Part shown: positions 9,864-18,615 of the stretch, in pieces | Layout: each line of letters starts with the position of its first letter | How positions within the stretch are numbered: position 1 is the stretch's first letter | Source of the DNA: Kaistella flava (ex Peng et al. 2021) | GTDB lineage: Bacteria > Bacteroidota > Bacteroidia > Flavobacteriales > Weeksellaceae | DNA length: 64,000 nt | Assembly: GCF_015191005.1 (NCBI RefSeq) | Contig: NZ_CP040442.1 | Location: 2,232,001-2,296,000 of the forward strand | Reading direction: 5' to 3' | Notes under the pieces: model-generated | Seen by the model: only the letters and a program-made list of their open reading frames with translations | Databases searched by the model: none | What the model was told of the DNA's origin: nothing | Translations under genes and position numbers: made by a program

Positions 9864-10277
9864 TTTTTGAGTAGATGGATGGTTGAGCAATTGAACTGAA
9901 GAATCATCAATAGGAACGGTTATTATCATTCTGAGTATCTAAAAAAACAGATGAGAAATTGGAATGATCAATAGGAAATTCTATGATTATTCTCAATATC
10001 GAAGAAGACAGATTAGGAATTGAAATCATCAATAGGAACGGGCTTTAGCCCGTTTAATAAAAAGGAAAATCAATTGGCTTTAGCCGAAACTTATTTTTAA
10101 ACATTAAGGTATTAAGGACAATTAAGATTAACGAAACTAACCTCTTGTCATCATATATAAAAATAATGCCTTTGCTAAGTGAAACGCCCCTGCCTGCCGG
10201 CAGGCAGGTTTGTGACCGTAATTTATGCAGCATAACATATTAAATCTTTGCGTCTTTGCGTTAAAAAAAATTAAAAA

Positions 10278-10637
10278 ATGACTTCAAAAATAATTATAGA
10301 AGACCTCAAAATCTACGCTTATCACGGTGCTCTTCCGGAAGAAACGCTTATCGGAACTTACTATCTTCTCAATGTAGAAGTTCATGCAGATTTATGGAAA
10401 GCCGTGGCAACCGATGATTTGAATGATACCATTAACTACGCCGAAATCAACGAAATTATTCACAATGAAATGAAAGTTCCGTCGAAGTTGATGGAACATG
10501 TTGCAGGCAGAATTTTGAAAAACATAAAATTAAAATTCAACCAAGTTTCCTTTATTAAAATCAGAATCACCAAAACCAGTCCACCAATGACCGGCGAAAT
10601 GCACGGCGTAAGTGTGGAAATCGAAAATCAATTTTAA
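10278..10637 (+). CDS. folB: Dihydroneopterin aldolase
   Basis: Cleaves 7,8-dihydroneopterin to 6-hydroxymethyl-dihydropterin plus glycolaldehyde in folate synthesis. 119 aa, normal length. IIIEDLKIYAYHGALPEE at the N-terminus has the AYHGxLPEE family signature; NDTINYAEI and the C-terminal K-x-SPP segment (ITKTSPPMTGEM) complete the fold. It stands alone between repeat-rich spacers. Confidence 0.93.
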   Translation: MTSKIIIEDLKIYAYHGALPEETLIGTYYLLNVEVHADLWKAVATDDLNDTINYAEINEIIHNEMKVPSKLMEHVAGRILKNIKLKFNQVSFIKIRITKTSPPMTGEMHGVSVEIENQF

Positions 10638-10760
10638 TCTTTAAACCGCAAAAGTGGTAAAAGATAAATGCGAAAAAAAGCCACGAATTCACGAATGAAA
10701 TTATATTAAAAAAAAATCGTGGATTCGTGGCAAAAAATTTCAAATCAAACTCAGAGTCAT
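10638..10760. repeat. Inverted repeat with ACCGCAAAAG arm and GCCACGAAT stem
   Basis: AAACCGCAAAAGTGGTAAAAG is followed by a hairpin, GCCACGAATTCACGAA (about 10680) against TCGTGGATTCGTGGC (about 10717). GCCACGAAT / ATTCGTGGC arms recur at 15074-15186. No gene. Confidence 0.55.
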
Positions 10761-10766
10761 AATCGT

Positions 10767-10774
10767 TAACTTTG
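10767..10774 (+). promoter_or_regulatory. Candidate -7 box for lnt
   Basis: TAACTTTG matches TAnnTTTG 26 bp before the lnt ATG. No convincing -33 TTG was found. Confidence 0.35.
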
Positions 10775-10800
10775 AAAATTAAATACGTTTTAAGAAACCT

Positions 10801-12462
10801 ATGAAATACATTATACTTTCCTTACTCTCAGCGGTATTGCTGAGTATTTCCTGGCCCACTTACGGAATTCCGTTTTTTATATTTTTTGCGCTCGTTCCTT
10901 TATTAATCATTGAACACGACATTTCTAAATTTTCAAAAATCAAAAGAAAAGGCTGGACTATTTTCGGACTCAGTTTCCTCTGTTTTGTAATTTGGAATAT
11001 CGTAACAACCGGTTGGTTATACGGCGCCAAAAATCCCGACGGCACGCATTCTTTACTTGCGGTCGTCTTTCCAGTAATATTTAATTCTCTATTATATTCG
11101 TTTATTTTTCAATGTTACCATTGGTACAAAAATGCACAAGGAACTTATTTCGGACTGGTTTTCTTTGTAGCCATTTGGATGGTTTGGGAAAAACTTCATT
11201 TGAGTTGGGAACTGACGTGGCCGTGGTTAAATTTAGGAAATGTGTTTGCCGATTATCCGCAACTGATTCAGTGGTACGATACCTTCGGAGCGACTGGCGG
11301 AAGTTTCTGGATTCTCCTGGTGAACATTTTTGCTTTCTACACTTTACGAATTTGGGAAGCTGGCAGAAAACAAAAATCATTAATTATCAACTCCTCCGTT
11401 CTTATTGCAGGAATTGCTTTACCAATGTTAATTTCAGTGGTAAAATATAAAAACTTCGATTTAAAACCAATCGGATCGGTTAACGTTTTAATGCTACAAC
11501 CGGAATTGAATCCATACACCGAGAAATATTCTAAAGACAGTTTAACTATTTTAAATGACTTGCTTACTTTAGCCGAAGTAAATTCAAAAGGGCAAATCGA
11601 TTATTATATTGGTCCTGAAACGTCACTTCCTGGCTTTGGATCTATTTCAGAAACCGGCTTTGAGGACAGTGAACTTTTAAATAAGACGAAAGAATTTTTA
11701 ACAAAACATCCGAAATCTGTGTTTGCAACCGGAATTTCGTCGCACCGTTTTTATCCTAATGCAAGTGAGAGATCAAAAACTGCTTATCAAACTTCACAAG
11801 GAATGTATGTGGACAGTTATAATTCTGCCGTTCAAATTATTCCGAATCAAAAAGTAGAAGTTTACCACAAAGGAAAATTAGTTCCGGGCGTTGAGATCTT
11901 CCCTTATATCAGTGTACTAAAACCACTTCTGGGTGAAGCGATGTTGAATCTCGGCGGAACAACTGCTTCCCTTGGAATTGATGAAGAAAGAAAAGTGTTC
12001 AACAATCCTTTTAACAAAGGGAAAATGGCACCGATTATTTGCTACGAAAGTATCTACGGCGAATTCGTGACGGACTATGTGAAAAAAGGCGCGAACTTTT
12101 TAGGAATCATGACGAACGATTCTTGGTGGGGCGTAACGCAAGGCCACAAACAACTTTTGGCTTATGCCAGAATGCGCGCCATCGAAACGAGACGTGAAAT
12201 TGCGAGATCTGCCAACAGTGGGATTTCTGCGCATATCGATGTAAAAGGTGATATTTTAGAAGACACGCTTTACGGCGATAAAACCGCTCTTTTTGCAAAA
12301 GTTGATTTGTATGACCATCAAACTTTTTACGTCCGAACGGGCGATATATTTTCAAGATTATGCATCTTCGTTTTTGGCTTCCTGGTATTTTACACTTTAA
12401 TTAAAAAATTTCAGAATAGAAAGCCGCAAGAACCGATGAAGAAGATTGTGATTAAAAGGTAA
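10801..12462 (+). CDS. lnt: Apolipoprotein N-acyltransferase
   Basis: Transfers the third acyl chain to the N-terminal cysteine of lipoproteins in the inner membrane. 553 aa: about six to seven hydrophobic segments in residues 1-215, a periplasmic carbon-nitrogen hydrolase domain at about 225-500, and a last membrane segment near 520. The catalytic triad is visible as Glu in IGPETSLPGF, Lys in YHKGKLVPGVE and Cys in PIICYESIYG. The window encodes at least four probable lipoproteins that could be its substrates. Confidence 0.93.
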   Translation: MKYIILSLLSAVLLSISWPTYGIPFFIFFALVPLLIIEHDISKFSKIKRKGWTIFGLSFLCFVIWNIVTTGWLYGAKNPDGTHSLLAVVFPVIFNSLLYSFIFQCYHWYKNAQGTYFGLVFFVAIWMVWEKLHLSWELTWPWLNLGNVFADYPQLIQWYDTFGATGGSFWILLVNIFAFYTLRIWEAGRKQKSLIINSSVLIAGIALPMLISVVKYKNFDLKPIGSVNVLMLQPELNPYTEKYSKDSLTILNDLLTLAEVNSKGQIDYYIGPETSLPGFGSISETGFEDSELLNKTKEFLTKHPKSVFATGISSHRFYPNASERSKTAYQTSQGMYVDSYNSAVQIIPNQKVEVYHKGKLVPGVEIFPYISVLKPLLGEAMLNLGGTTASLGIDEERKVFNNPFNKGKMAPIICYESIYGEFVTDYVKKGANFLGIMTNDSWWGVTQGHKQLLAYARMRAIETRREIARSANSGISAHIDVKGDILEDTLYGDKTALFAKVDLYDHQTFYVRTGDIFSRLCIFVFGFLVFYTLIKKFQNRKPQEPMKKIVIKR

Positions 12463-12882
12463 AAGAAATGAACCACAAAAGGCACAAAAGTAAAGTGACT
12501 AAATAACTTTTTAAAGAGCAAAAAAGGAGACTTCCTATTTATTTTCTGAGCATCTCTGAATAAAATTAATTTCTTCGTTACGTTTTAATGATCAAAATTG
12601 ATGGCTTTATGAACTTTCAAAAGCATTATTTTCACTTTAATAATAATTAAACTTTGTGACTTTTGTGGTTTATTTTTTCCACATCAATCACATTAGTTTT
12701 TAGTCCAATTTCAAGATTACATTAGTTTCAGTGCAGTTCAATTTTGTATAGGAAATCCTAATGAACTTAATTCCTTCATTAATTCTCAATGGTAAAATAT
12801 AATGATTTTGTGAACTTTCAAAAGTATTATTTTCACTTTAATGATCATAAAACTTTTGTGACTTTTGTGGTTTAATAATCTC
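12463..12882. repeat. Gene-free region with inverted repeat and a partial tandem copy
   Basis: AACCACAAAAGGCACAAAAG (about 12470) faces GACTTTTGTGGTTTA (about 12657) as a long inverted repeat. The right part, about 12599-12673 (TTTATGAACTTTCAAAAGCA ... CTTTTGTGGTTTA), is repeated at about 12790-12872 with small changes. CACATCAATCACATTAGTTT near 12680 also occurs near 43666. No coding frame is supported. Confidence 0.6.
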
Positions 12883-15003
12883 TTATTTAGACTTCTTATT
12901 CGTAAAGTGATTCAGCAACAAACGGATTTCATTGAATTCGAAATCGTTAGGCAAAGCTTTTTTCCAATCGTTTAACGTTTCGTGCGGACCTTTCTTAAAT
13001 TCTTTTTCAAAGGTTTTGATTTTCTCTTTGTCAAAAATCCTGGTGATATCCAATAATCCCTGTTCTGCGAATTTGGCTAAATGTCCATAAATAGTTTCGG
13101 TCACCAAACCTCTTTCTTTAGCGATTTCAGGAATAGTTTTTCCGTCTTCAAACAATTGGAAAGTTAAAATATGAGAAGGGATTTTGGCTACTTTCGTAGA
13201 AATCGCAATATTATTTTCCTGGTTAAAAAGTGGTGCTTCCAGCAAATGAACTTTCTTTAAATCATTCAAGTAATCTTCTAAATCATCCAGAAAAACGCGG
13301 AAATCTTCGTTGTATTCTTTCAGTCCTTTTGTTCCTTTATTCTCAGAATAGAAATCGAGCAACGGTTGAAATATTTCTAAATTGACTTTGGTAAAAAAGA
13401 AATTTACCGCGCCTTTTGCTTTGGTTTCAATCTCCGTCCATTCCTCATCACCATTGATAAACTTATGCGTTTTCTGAACCATGATTCTTTCAAACTTTTG
13501 ATAAACCTCTCCGAAATTTGAAATCTTCGGTTTAATACTTTGGTACAAAAATGTTGCTTTGCTTTTGTCAAGTGCTTTGCTGGTTTTTGTGGATTGATAC
13601 CACTTCTCCAGAGATTGTCTGAACCACAAGCAATCCAAACTGCTGATTACTTTTTTAATGCTGTAATCGTATTTTTCTGCCTGAAGAATTTCTTCTACTT
13701 TTTCGTTGGCGTTGGTTTCATCCTGAAATTTAGAAACTCTGCGATCCGCAAAAATAACATTCGGAGTGATTTTGGATTTTAAAACAATTCCTTCTAAAGT
13801 TCGGCAACGGGAAAGCGCTACATAAACCTGTCCGGAAGCAAATGATTTTCCAGCATCAATAATCAAACGGTCGAACGTTAAACCTTGCGATTTATGAATG
13901 GTTACCGCCCAAGCCAAACGAATCGGATATTGCTGGAAACTTCCCAACACATCTTCGGTGATATTTTTTTCTGCATCTAAGCCATATCTTTTCTGTTCCC
14001 ACGTTTCTTTTTTGATGGTAAAAACTTCATCGTCACCATCGATGAGCACGGTAATTTCCTTATCATTTAAACTCATCACTTCGGCCAACTTTCCGTTGAA
14101 ATATTTTTTGTCGGCACTGGCATCATTTCGAATAAACATGACCTGTGCACCAACTTTCAACTGAAGTTCTTCTTCGTTAGGATATTGATTTTCATTAAAG
14201 TTACCTGTAATATCTGCTTTGAAGAAATACGGTTTCCCCTTTAACTCAGCGATTTTTTTCTGATTGATTTCGTCCGCCATTCTGTTGTGAGAAGTCAGAT
14301 AAACGTAAGGTTCATCTGTTGGTTCAAAATCGGGAATATATCTTTCGTTTAAAGTATCAAAATCGACGTCACCTACTTCCCCATCTCGGATATCATTAAG
14401 AATATCCAAAAACTTTTCATCTGTTTGACGGTAAACTGTGGTTAGTTCGAGCGTAATTAAAGGCATTTCCTTTAAAGCGTAACTCTCGAAGAAAAAAGGC
14501 GATTTATAATATTGTCCTAAAAAATGTTCATCTCTTACAACTGGTGGAAGTTGGTACAAATCACCAATAAATAACATTTGAACGCCACCGAATTTCTGCT
14601 GATTCCGACGAACAAATCTTAGAGAGAAATCCATCATATCCAACACATCAGCACGCAACATGGAAACTTCATCAATGATAATGATTTCAATTTCGCGCAA
14701 AAGTTTGAGTTTGTCTTTTCGGTATTTAAAGTGCTGCATCAAATCAGCAATATTGTTCCCTAAATTGCTGTCGATTCGATCTGTTGTTGGAATAAAAGTT
14801 CTCAAAGGAAGTCCGAACATCGAGTGAATCGTAACGCCACCAGCATTAATTGCAGCAATTCCTGTTGGAGCCACAACGATATGTTTCTTCTTGGTTTTTT
14901 TTACAAATTCATTAAGAAAAGTCGTTTTTCCGGTCCCGGCTTTCCCGGTTAAAAAGATACTTCGGTTGGTATGTTCGGCTAAATTAAAGAGAGATTGGTC
15001 CAT
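12883..15003 (-). CDS. PIF1/RecD-like ATP-dependent DNA helicase with C-terminal HTH domain
   Basis: 706 aa superfamily 1 helicase. Walker A is TGKAGTGKTTF (about 19-29), Walker B is IIIDEVSML, and motif VI-like WAVTIHKSQGLTFDRLIIDAG plus VYVALSRCRTLEG are at about 380-420. The C-terminal ~100 residues (HILTFQLFEDGKTIPEIAKERGLVTETI) form a helix-turn-helix like that at the end of RecQ/HTH_40 proteins, usual for this Bacteroidetes subfamily. It probably unwinds DNA with 5'-3' polarity in repair or replication (family knowledge). A TAAATTTG -7-like box at 15008-15015 (minus strand) almost touches the ATG, so the mRNA could be leaderless. Confidence 0.88.
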   Translation of the reverse strand: MDQSLFNLAEHTNRSIFLTGKAGTGKTTFLNEFVKKTKKKHIVVAPTGIAAINAGGVTIHSMFGLPLRTFIPTTDRIDSNLGNNIADLMQHFKYRKDKLKLLREIEIIIIDEVSMLRADVLDMMDFSLRFVRRNQQKFGGVQMLFIGDLYQLPPVVRDEHFLGQYYKSPFFFESYALKEMPLITLELTTVYRQTDEKFLDILNDIRDGEVGDVDFDTLNERYIPDFEPTDEPYVYLTSHNRMADEINQKKIAELKGKPYFFKADITGNFNENQYPNEEELQLKVGAQVMFIRNDASADKKYFNGKLAEVMSLNDKEITVLIDGDDEVFTIKKETWEQKRYGLDAEKNITEDVLGSFQQYPIRLAWAVTIHKSQGLTFDRLIIDAGKSFASGQVYVALSRCRTLEGIVLKSKITPNVIFADRRVSKFQDETNANEKVEEILQAEKYDYSIKKVISSLDCLWFRQSLEKWYQSTKTSKALDKSKATFLYQSIKPKISNFGEVYQKFERIMVQKTHKFINGDEEWTEIETKAKGAVNFFFTKVNLEIFQPLLDFYSENKGTKGLKEYNEDFRVFLDDLEDYLNDLKKVHLLEAPLFNQENNIAISTKVAKIPSHILTFQLFEDGKTIPEIAKERGLVTETIYGHLAKFAEQGLLDITRIFDKEKIKTFEKEFKKGPHETLNDWKKALPNDFEFNEIRLLLNHFTNKKSK

Positions 15004-15254
15004 TGGTCAAATTTAAGAAAATTGAATACAATTACCATAGCGAAAAGTTTTGCACCCGAATTAAAATTTATTTATGCCACGAATACACGAATTTTATTTT
15101 GATGCAATTATTCTTTTTAACAGTTTGAAATAATTTCTTTTGACTCTCCGTTGTTGAAAGAGTACGATTATAAATCATTCGTGGCATTTATTCGCACAGA
15201 ATTATTTTTACCTGGAGACAAAATGCTTTGAGGCAACATCCCAAAAAAAGACTG
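15004..15254. repeat. Intergenic inverted repeat with GCCACGAAT arms
   Basis: TGCCACGAATACACGAA (about 15074) and CATTCGTGGCA (about 15177) form the ends of a ~115-bp inverted repeat related to 10680-10735. Nothing coding is supported here. Confidence 0.5.
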
Positions 15255-15262
15255 TACTTTTG
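15255..15262 (+). promoter_or_regulatory. Candidate -7 box for the 15286 lipoprotein gene
   Basis: TACTTTTG fits TAnnTTTG, 23 bp before the ATG. The nearest upstream TTG is 24 bp away, slightly longer than usual. Confidence 0.4.
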
Positions 15263-15285
15263 TAAAGTAAAATAAAATAGAGAAT

Positions 15286-15744
15286 ATGAAGAACTTACTG
15301 ATTATTGCAATTTCAGCTTTAACGCTGGTCTCGTGTTCCTCGAAAAAAGGAATTGCTGATGAAGAAACTTTACCGAAAGATATTGCGCTAAAACCAGACA
15401 ATCAGTTTTCACAGGACGAGGAGCAACTGCAAATGAAAAACCTCATCACCAAAATTGATTCATTAATCAGCACCGAAACCTGTTCCGATGCGACTGAGTG
15501 GAAATTCACCGCGATTGGTGCTAAAGCTTGTGGCGGACCAAGTTCTTATATTGCATATCCCACCAAATTAGAAAATGAGATTCTACCGAAAGTAACACAG
15601 TTCACTTCGATGCAAAGTGCCTTTAACACTAAATATAAAATCATGTCCGATTGCGCTATGGTTCTTCCTCCGACGGAAATTAAATGCGAAGACGGAAAAG
15701 TAGTCTTAGTTGGTGATCAGCCAGAAAAAAAAGAAGCTGAATAA
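15286..15744 (+). CDS. Small lipoprotein of unknown function
   Basis: 152 aa. MKNLLIIAISALTLVSC is a lipoprotein signal with lipobox LVSC (C17). The mature part has an acidic linker, then ETCSDATEWKFTAIGAKACGG and SDCAMVLPPTEIKCEDGK, four Cys that could form two disulfides in the periplasm or at the outer membrane. I do not recognise a named family. It ends 29 bp before the convergent gamma-carbonic-anhydrase gene. Confidence 0.75.
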   Translation: MKNLLIIAISALTLVSCSSKKGIADEETLPKDIALKPDNQFSQDEEQLQMKNLITKIDSLISTETCSDATEWKFTAIGAKACGGPSSYIAYPTKLENEILPKVTQFTSMQSAFNTKYKIMSDCAMVLPPTEIKCEDGKVVLVGDQPEKKEAE

Positions 15745-15773
15745 AATCCAACTTCTTTCTCTATTATTTCTAT

Positions 15774-16301
15774 TTACAAACTGATACTTTCTTTATACCA
15801 GGAAGAATATTTAACGTAATTATTGGCGATTCTGTTTACTTCTCCTTCCAATAATTCAGTGGACATATCTTTAATTTTGCGTGCTGGAGCTCCCGCCCAA
15901 ACTTCACCAGATTTAATATGCGTTCCCTGAGTGACCACCGAACCGGCACCAACAATCGAGTTGCTTTCTACCAAACAATCATCCATCACAATTGCGCCCA
16001 TTCCGATTAAAACATTATCATGAATTGTGCAACCATGAACGATTGCGTTATGTCCGATGGAAACATTATCACCAATTACGAGTGGGAATTTTTCGTATGT
16101 ACAGTGCAACATCACATTATCCTGAACATTCACTTTATCGCCCATTTTAATATAATTCACATCACCACGAATGACTGCGTTATACCAGATACTGCAGTTT
16201 TCACCCATGGTTACATCACCAATAATAGTTGCTGTTTCTGCTAAAAAAGTATCGTTTCCGATTTGTGGAGTTTTTCCTAAAAGTTCTTTTACAAGTGCCA
16301 T
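15774..16301 (-). CDS. Gamma carbonic anhydrase family protein (left-handed beta-helix)
   Basis: 175 aa. Hexapeptide repeats from about residue 18 to 130 (IIGDVTMGEN, VIGDNVSIGHNAIVHGC, VLIGMGAIVMDDC) predict a trimeric left-handed beta-helix. Three His placed as in Cam/YrdA proteins (HCTYEKFP, IGHNAIVHGC) could bind a metal at the subunit interface. Members are variably active as carbonic anhydrases; activity cannot be judged from sequence. Confidence 0.88.
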   Translation of the reverse strand: MALVKELLGKTPQIGNDTFLAETATIIGDVTMGENCSIWYNAVIRGDVNYIKMGDKVNVQDNVMLHCTYEKFPLVIGDNVSIGHNAIVHGCTIHDNVLIGMGAIVMDDCLVESNSIVGAGSVVTQGTHIKSGEVWAGAPARKIKDMSTELLEGEVNRIANNYVKYSSWYKESISL

Positions 16302-16457
16302 GCTAATTTATTTAATATGATAATGTGCTAATTTGATAATCCTATAATCAATATTGCAAATTTTAAAAATTTATTTTGATAAATCTCATCAATCTCAACT
16401 GATATTACTCATTGATAGGGTCTAAAACATCAATAAGGAAATCTAATTTGTTATCCG

Positions 16458-16465
16458 TATTTTTG
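16458..16465 (+). promoter_or_regulatory. Candidate -7 box for nfu
   Basis: TATTTTTG fits TAnnTTTG, 22 bp before the ATG at 16488. A properly spaced TTG is not evident. Confidence 0.35.
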
Positions 16466-16487
16466 TACTCAAATTTAGTAAAATAAA

Positions 16488-17366
16488 ATGAGACCAATTA
16501 TTATAGAGCCAACAGAAAACCCAAAAGTGATGAAGTTTGTAGCCGATTACAACTTGATTCCCGGTTCTCTGGAACTCGACCGAAATTCTGACATTAAGGA
16601 AATCCCTTTAGCTCAGGAACTTTTCAAATATCCTTTTGTAGAAAGAGTTTTCATAACGGCCAACTTTATTGCTGTTGCGAAACAAGATGGTGTTGACTGG
16701 GAAAATCTGGTTGAACCTTTAAAAACCGTTATTGTTGATGAATTAGAGGCGAACCCAAGAATTTATCTTCAGAAGAAAAATGATGAATATCTGATTTATG
16801 CAGAAATGACTCCCAATCCAATGGTGATGAAATTCGTTTCTAATAAAGCATTAATGGATGGTTTCATCGAAGTTAAATCCCGTGAAGAAGCAGGTGAAGT
16901 TCCTTTAGCAAAAGCTATTTTTGATGAATATGATTTTGCTAAAGAAGTATTTATTTCAGATAATTTCGTTGCAATTACCAAAAACGTATCTGTTGAATGG
17001 CATGAAGTAATGGTTACGGTTAGAGCATTTGTATCAGATTATCTTCAAAATGGTGGTGCTGTTTCTAATGTAGCTCCACAGAAACATGAAAGTCCGGCAG
17101 CGGGAATCATGAACAGAGAATATACGGAAGACGAACAGAAAATTTCTGATATTTTAACTGAATATGTCGCTCCAGCGGTAGAAGGTGACGGTGGAAAAAT
17201 ATCGTTAATGGAATATGACGCAGAAACGAAAACTGCTAAAATGTTATTGCAAGGTGCGTGTTCTGGTTGCCCAAGTTCTACAGCTACTTTAAAAGGTGGA
17301 ATTGAAAATATTCTGAAACAGTTTTTACCTGAATTGGTAGAGAAAGTGGAAGCGGTGAATGGTTGA
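16488..17366 (+). CDS. NifU-like Fe-S scaffold protein with two Nfu N-domains
   Basis: 292 aa Fe-S cluster carrier. Two Nfu N-terminal domains in tandem (about 1-88, starting PTENPKVMKFVADYNLIPGS, and about 103-190, starting TPNPMVMKFVSNKALMDG) precede the C-terminal NifU domain (about 215-292). That domain's GACSGCPSS holds the CxxC cluster ligands. Single N-domain Nfu is the commoner form outside Bacteroidetes; the duplication here is clear from the repeated M(V)MKFV, PLA and VFI-xNF motifs. Likely hands 4Fe-4S clusters to apoproteins. Confidence 0.9.
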   Translation: MRPIIIEPTENPKVMKFVADYNLIPGSLELDRNSDIKEIPLAQELFKYPFVERVFITANFIAVAKQDGVDWENLVEPLKTVIVDELEANPRIYLQKKNDEYLIYAEMTPNPMVMKFVSNKALMDGFIEVKSREEAGEVPLAKAIFDEYDFAKEVFISDNFVAITKNVSVEWHEVMVTVRAFVSDYLQNGGAVSNVAPQKHESPAAGIMNREYTEDEQKISDILTEYVAPAVEGDGGKISLMEYDAETKTAKMLLQGACSGCPSSTATLKGGIENILKQFLPELVEKVEAVNG

Positions 17367-17395
17367 TAGTTGATAGTTGATAGTTGATAGTTGAA
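17362..17395. repeat. Tandem GTTGATA repeat at the end of nfu
   Basis: Four to five perfect 7-bp units directly after the nfu stop codon. No coding role is evident. Confidence 0.75.
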
Positions 17396-17440
17396 GATGG
17401 AAAAAAATCTTTAATTGTTGCTATTAAAAATATAACAGGG

Positions 17441-17535
17441 ATGCGCCCCGACTTGAACGGAGCTCTTTTTATAAATCCCGCTTTCGCGGGAATTATAAAA
17501 AAGCGGGAGTGGAAGGCGGAAACAGGCGCCCAAAT
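17441..17535 (+). repeat. Variable-hairpin repeat family A, copy 1
   Basis: CGACTTGAACGGAGCTCTTTT, then a perfect hairpin (TTTTTATAA and TCCCGC arms around TTTC, 17465-17501), then AAGCGGGAG...GGAAACAGGCGCCCAAAT. The outer flanks match the minus strand of 21179-21312, where the central hairpin is different. It ends 9 bp before the hemH ATG and so would form most of a hemH leader if transcribed. Confidence 0.8.
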
Positions 17536-17544
17536 AAAAAATAC

Positions 17545-18573
17545 ATGTCAAAAAAAGGAATTTTATTAGTTAATCTTGGGTCACCACGATCGACGAAAGT
17601 TGAGGATGTTAGGGAGTATCTGGATGAGTTTTTAATGGATGAAAAGGTGATTGATTATCGCTGGTTTTTCCGAACATTGTTGGTACGTGGGATTATTTTG
17701 AATACGCGTCCGAAAAAATCTGCTGAAGCCTACAAAACAGTTTGGACGGATGAAGGTTCGCCTTTAATTTTCATAACAGAAAGAATTAAAAAGAAACTCG
17801 AAAAGATTATTGATGTTCCCGTAGAAATCGGAATGCGTTACGCTGAACCAAGCATTGAAACTGGAATCAGAAAACTGACGGAACAAGGCGTTACGGAAAT
17901 CGTTCTCTTCCCACTCTATCCGCAATATGCGATGAGCACAACGGAAACAGTGATCGACAAAGCAGAAGAGGTGCGCAAGAAACATTTCCCTGATATTAAA
18001 ATTAATTACGTTCAGCCTTTTTATAACCGTGAAATCTATATCGATTGTTTAGCAGAAAGTATCCGCGAGAAATTACCGGAAACTTTTGATGCTTTGCAGT
18101 TTTCTTATCACGGAGTTCCGGAAAGACATATTTTTAAAACCGATCCAACCAAAACCTGTAATCTAAACGACTGTTGTTCTCGAGATAGTAATCCGAGTCA
18201 TCAGTTTTGCTACAGACATCAGTGTTTCAAAGTGACGGAAGAGGTGATCAAGAAATTAAATTTACCCAAAGAAAAAGTGATGGTTACTTTCCAGTCCCGT
18301 TTAGGAAATGACAAATGGATGGAACCTTACACAGATACAACTTTGGAAGGTTTAGGTAAAAAAGGAATTAAAAACCTGGCAATTGTTTGTCCGGCTTTTG
18401 TATCTGATTGTTTAGAAACTTTGGAAGAAATTTCAGTGGAAGGTAAAGAACAGTTTATGCATGGTGGTGGTGAAACCTACAATTACATTCCCTGTTTAAA
18501 TGATGAAGACCGTTGGATTGACGTGGTGAAAACTTTGTGCGAAGAGAAATTGCACGAGTTTTATTTGGTGTAA
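17545..18573 (+). CDS. hemH: Ferrochelatase
   Basis: Inserts iron into the porphyrin as the terminal step of heme synthesis. From ATG 17545 the protein is 342 aa. ILLVNLGSPRSTKVEDVREYL is the N-terminal signature, FSYHGVPERH carries the conserved catalytic His, and CPAFVSDCLETLEEI supplies the conserved C-terminal Glu region. An in-frame extension of 12 codons upstream reads through the adjacent repeat element, so the ATG beginning MSKKGILLVN is preferred. Confidence 0.94.
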   Translation: MSKKGILLVNLGSPRSTKVEDVREYLDEFLMDEKVIDYRWFFRTLLVRGIILNTRPKKSAEAYKTVWTDEGSPLIFITERIKKKLEKIIDVPVEIGMRYAEPSIETGIRKLTEQGVTEIVLFPLYPQYAMSTTETVIDKAEEVRKKHFPDIKINYVQPFYNREIYIDCLAESIREKLPETFDALQFSYHGVPERHIFKTDPTKTCNLNDCCSRDSNPSHQFCYRHQCFKVTEEVIKKLNLPKEKVMVTFQSRLGNDKWMEPYTDTTLEGLGKKGIKNLAIVCPAFVSDCLETLEEISVEGKEQFMHGGGETYNYIPCLNDEDRWIDVVKTLCEEKLHEFYLV

Positions 18574-18582
18574 AAACATATT

Positions 18583-18613
18583 GACCTTTAAGAAATCTTG
18601 AAGGTCTTTTTTT
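18583..18613. terminator. Bidirectional terminator between hemH and the T9SS plug gene
   Basis: GACCTTTAAGA pairs fully (one G-T) with TCTTGAAGGTC across a two-base loop, followed by TTTTTTT. It lies between two convergent stop codons. Confidence 0.85.
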
Positions 18614-18615
18614 AT

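Larger units (their letters stand above)
9602..10277. other. Gene-free region packed with dispersed repeat elements
   Basis: No coding frame is supported in these 676 bp. From left to right it holds a hairpin element at about 9691-9760, a variable-hairpin repeat at about 9776-9863 (both listed separately), AT-rich DNA with a roughly duplicated ATCAATAGGAA(C/A) motif at about 9907, 9969 and 10030, a half-copy of AAACATTAAGGTATTAAG at 10099-10116 (full inverted repeat at 32005-32093), and the palindrome CCTGCCTGCCGGCAGGCAGG near 10190-10209. Confidence 0.7.

Noticed and set aside
17384..17569. 61-codon frame between nfu and hemH
   Set aside because: It covers the GTTGATA run and the family A repeat and overlaps the hemH start.
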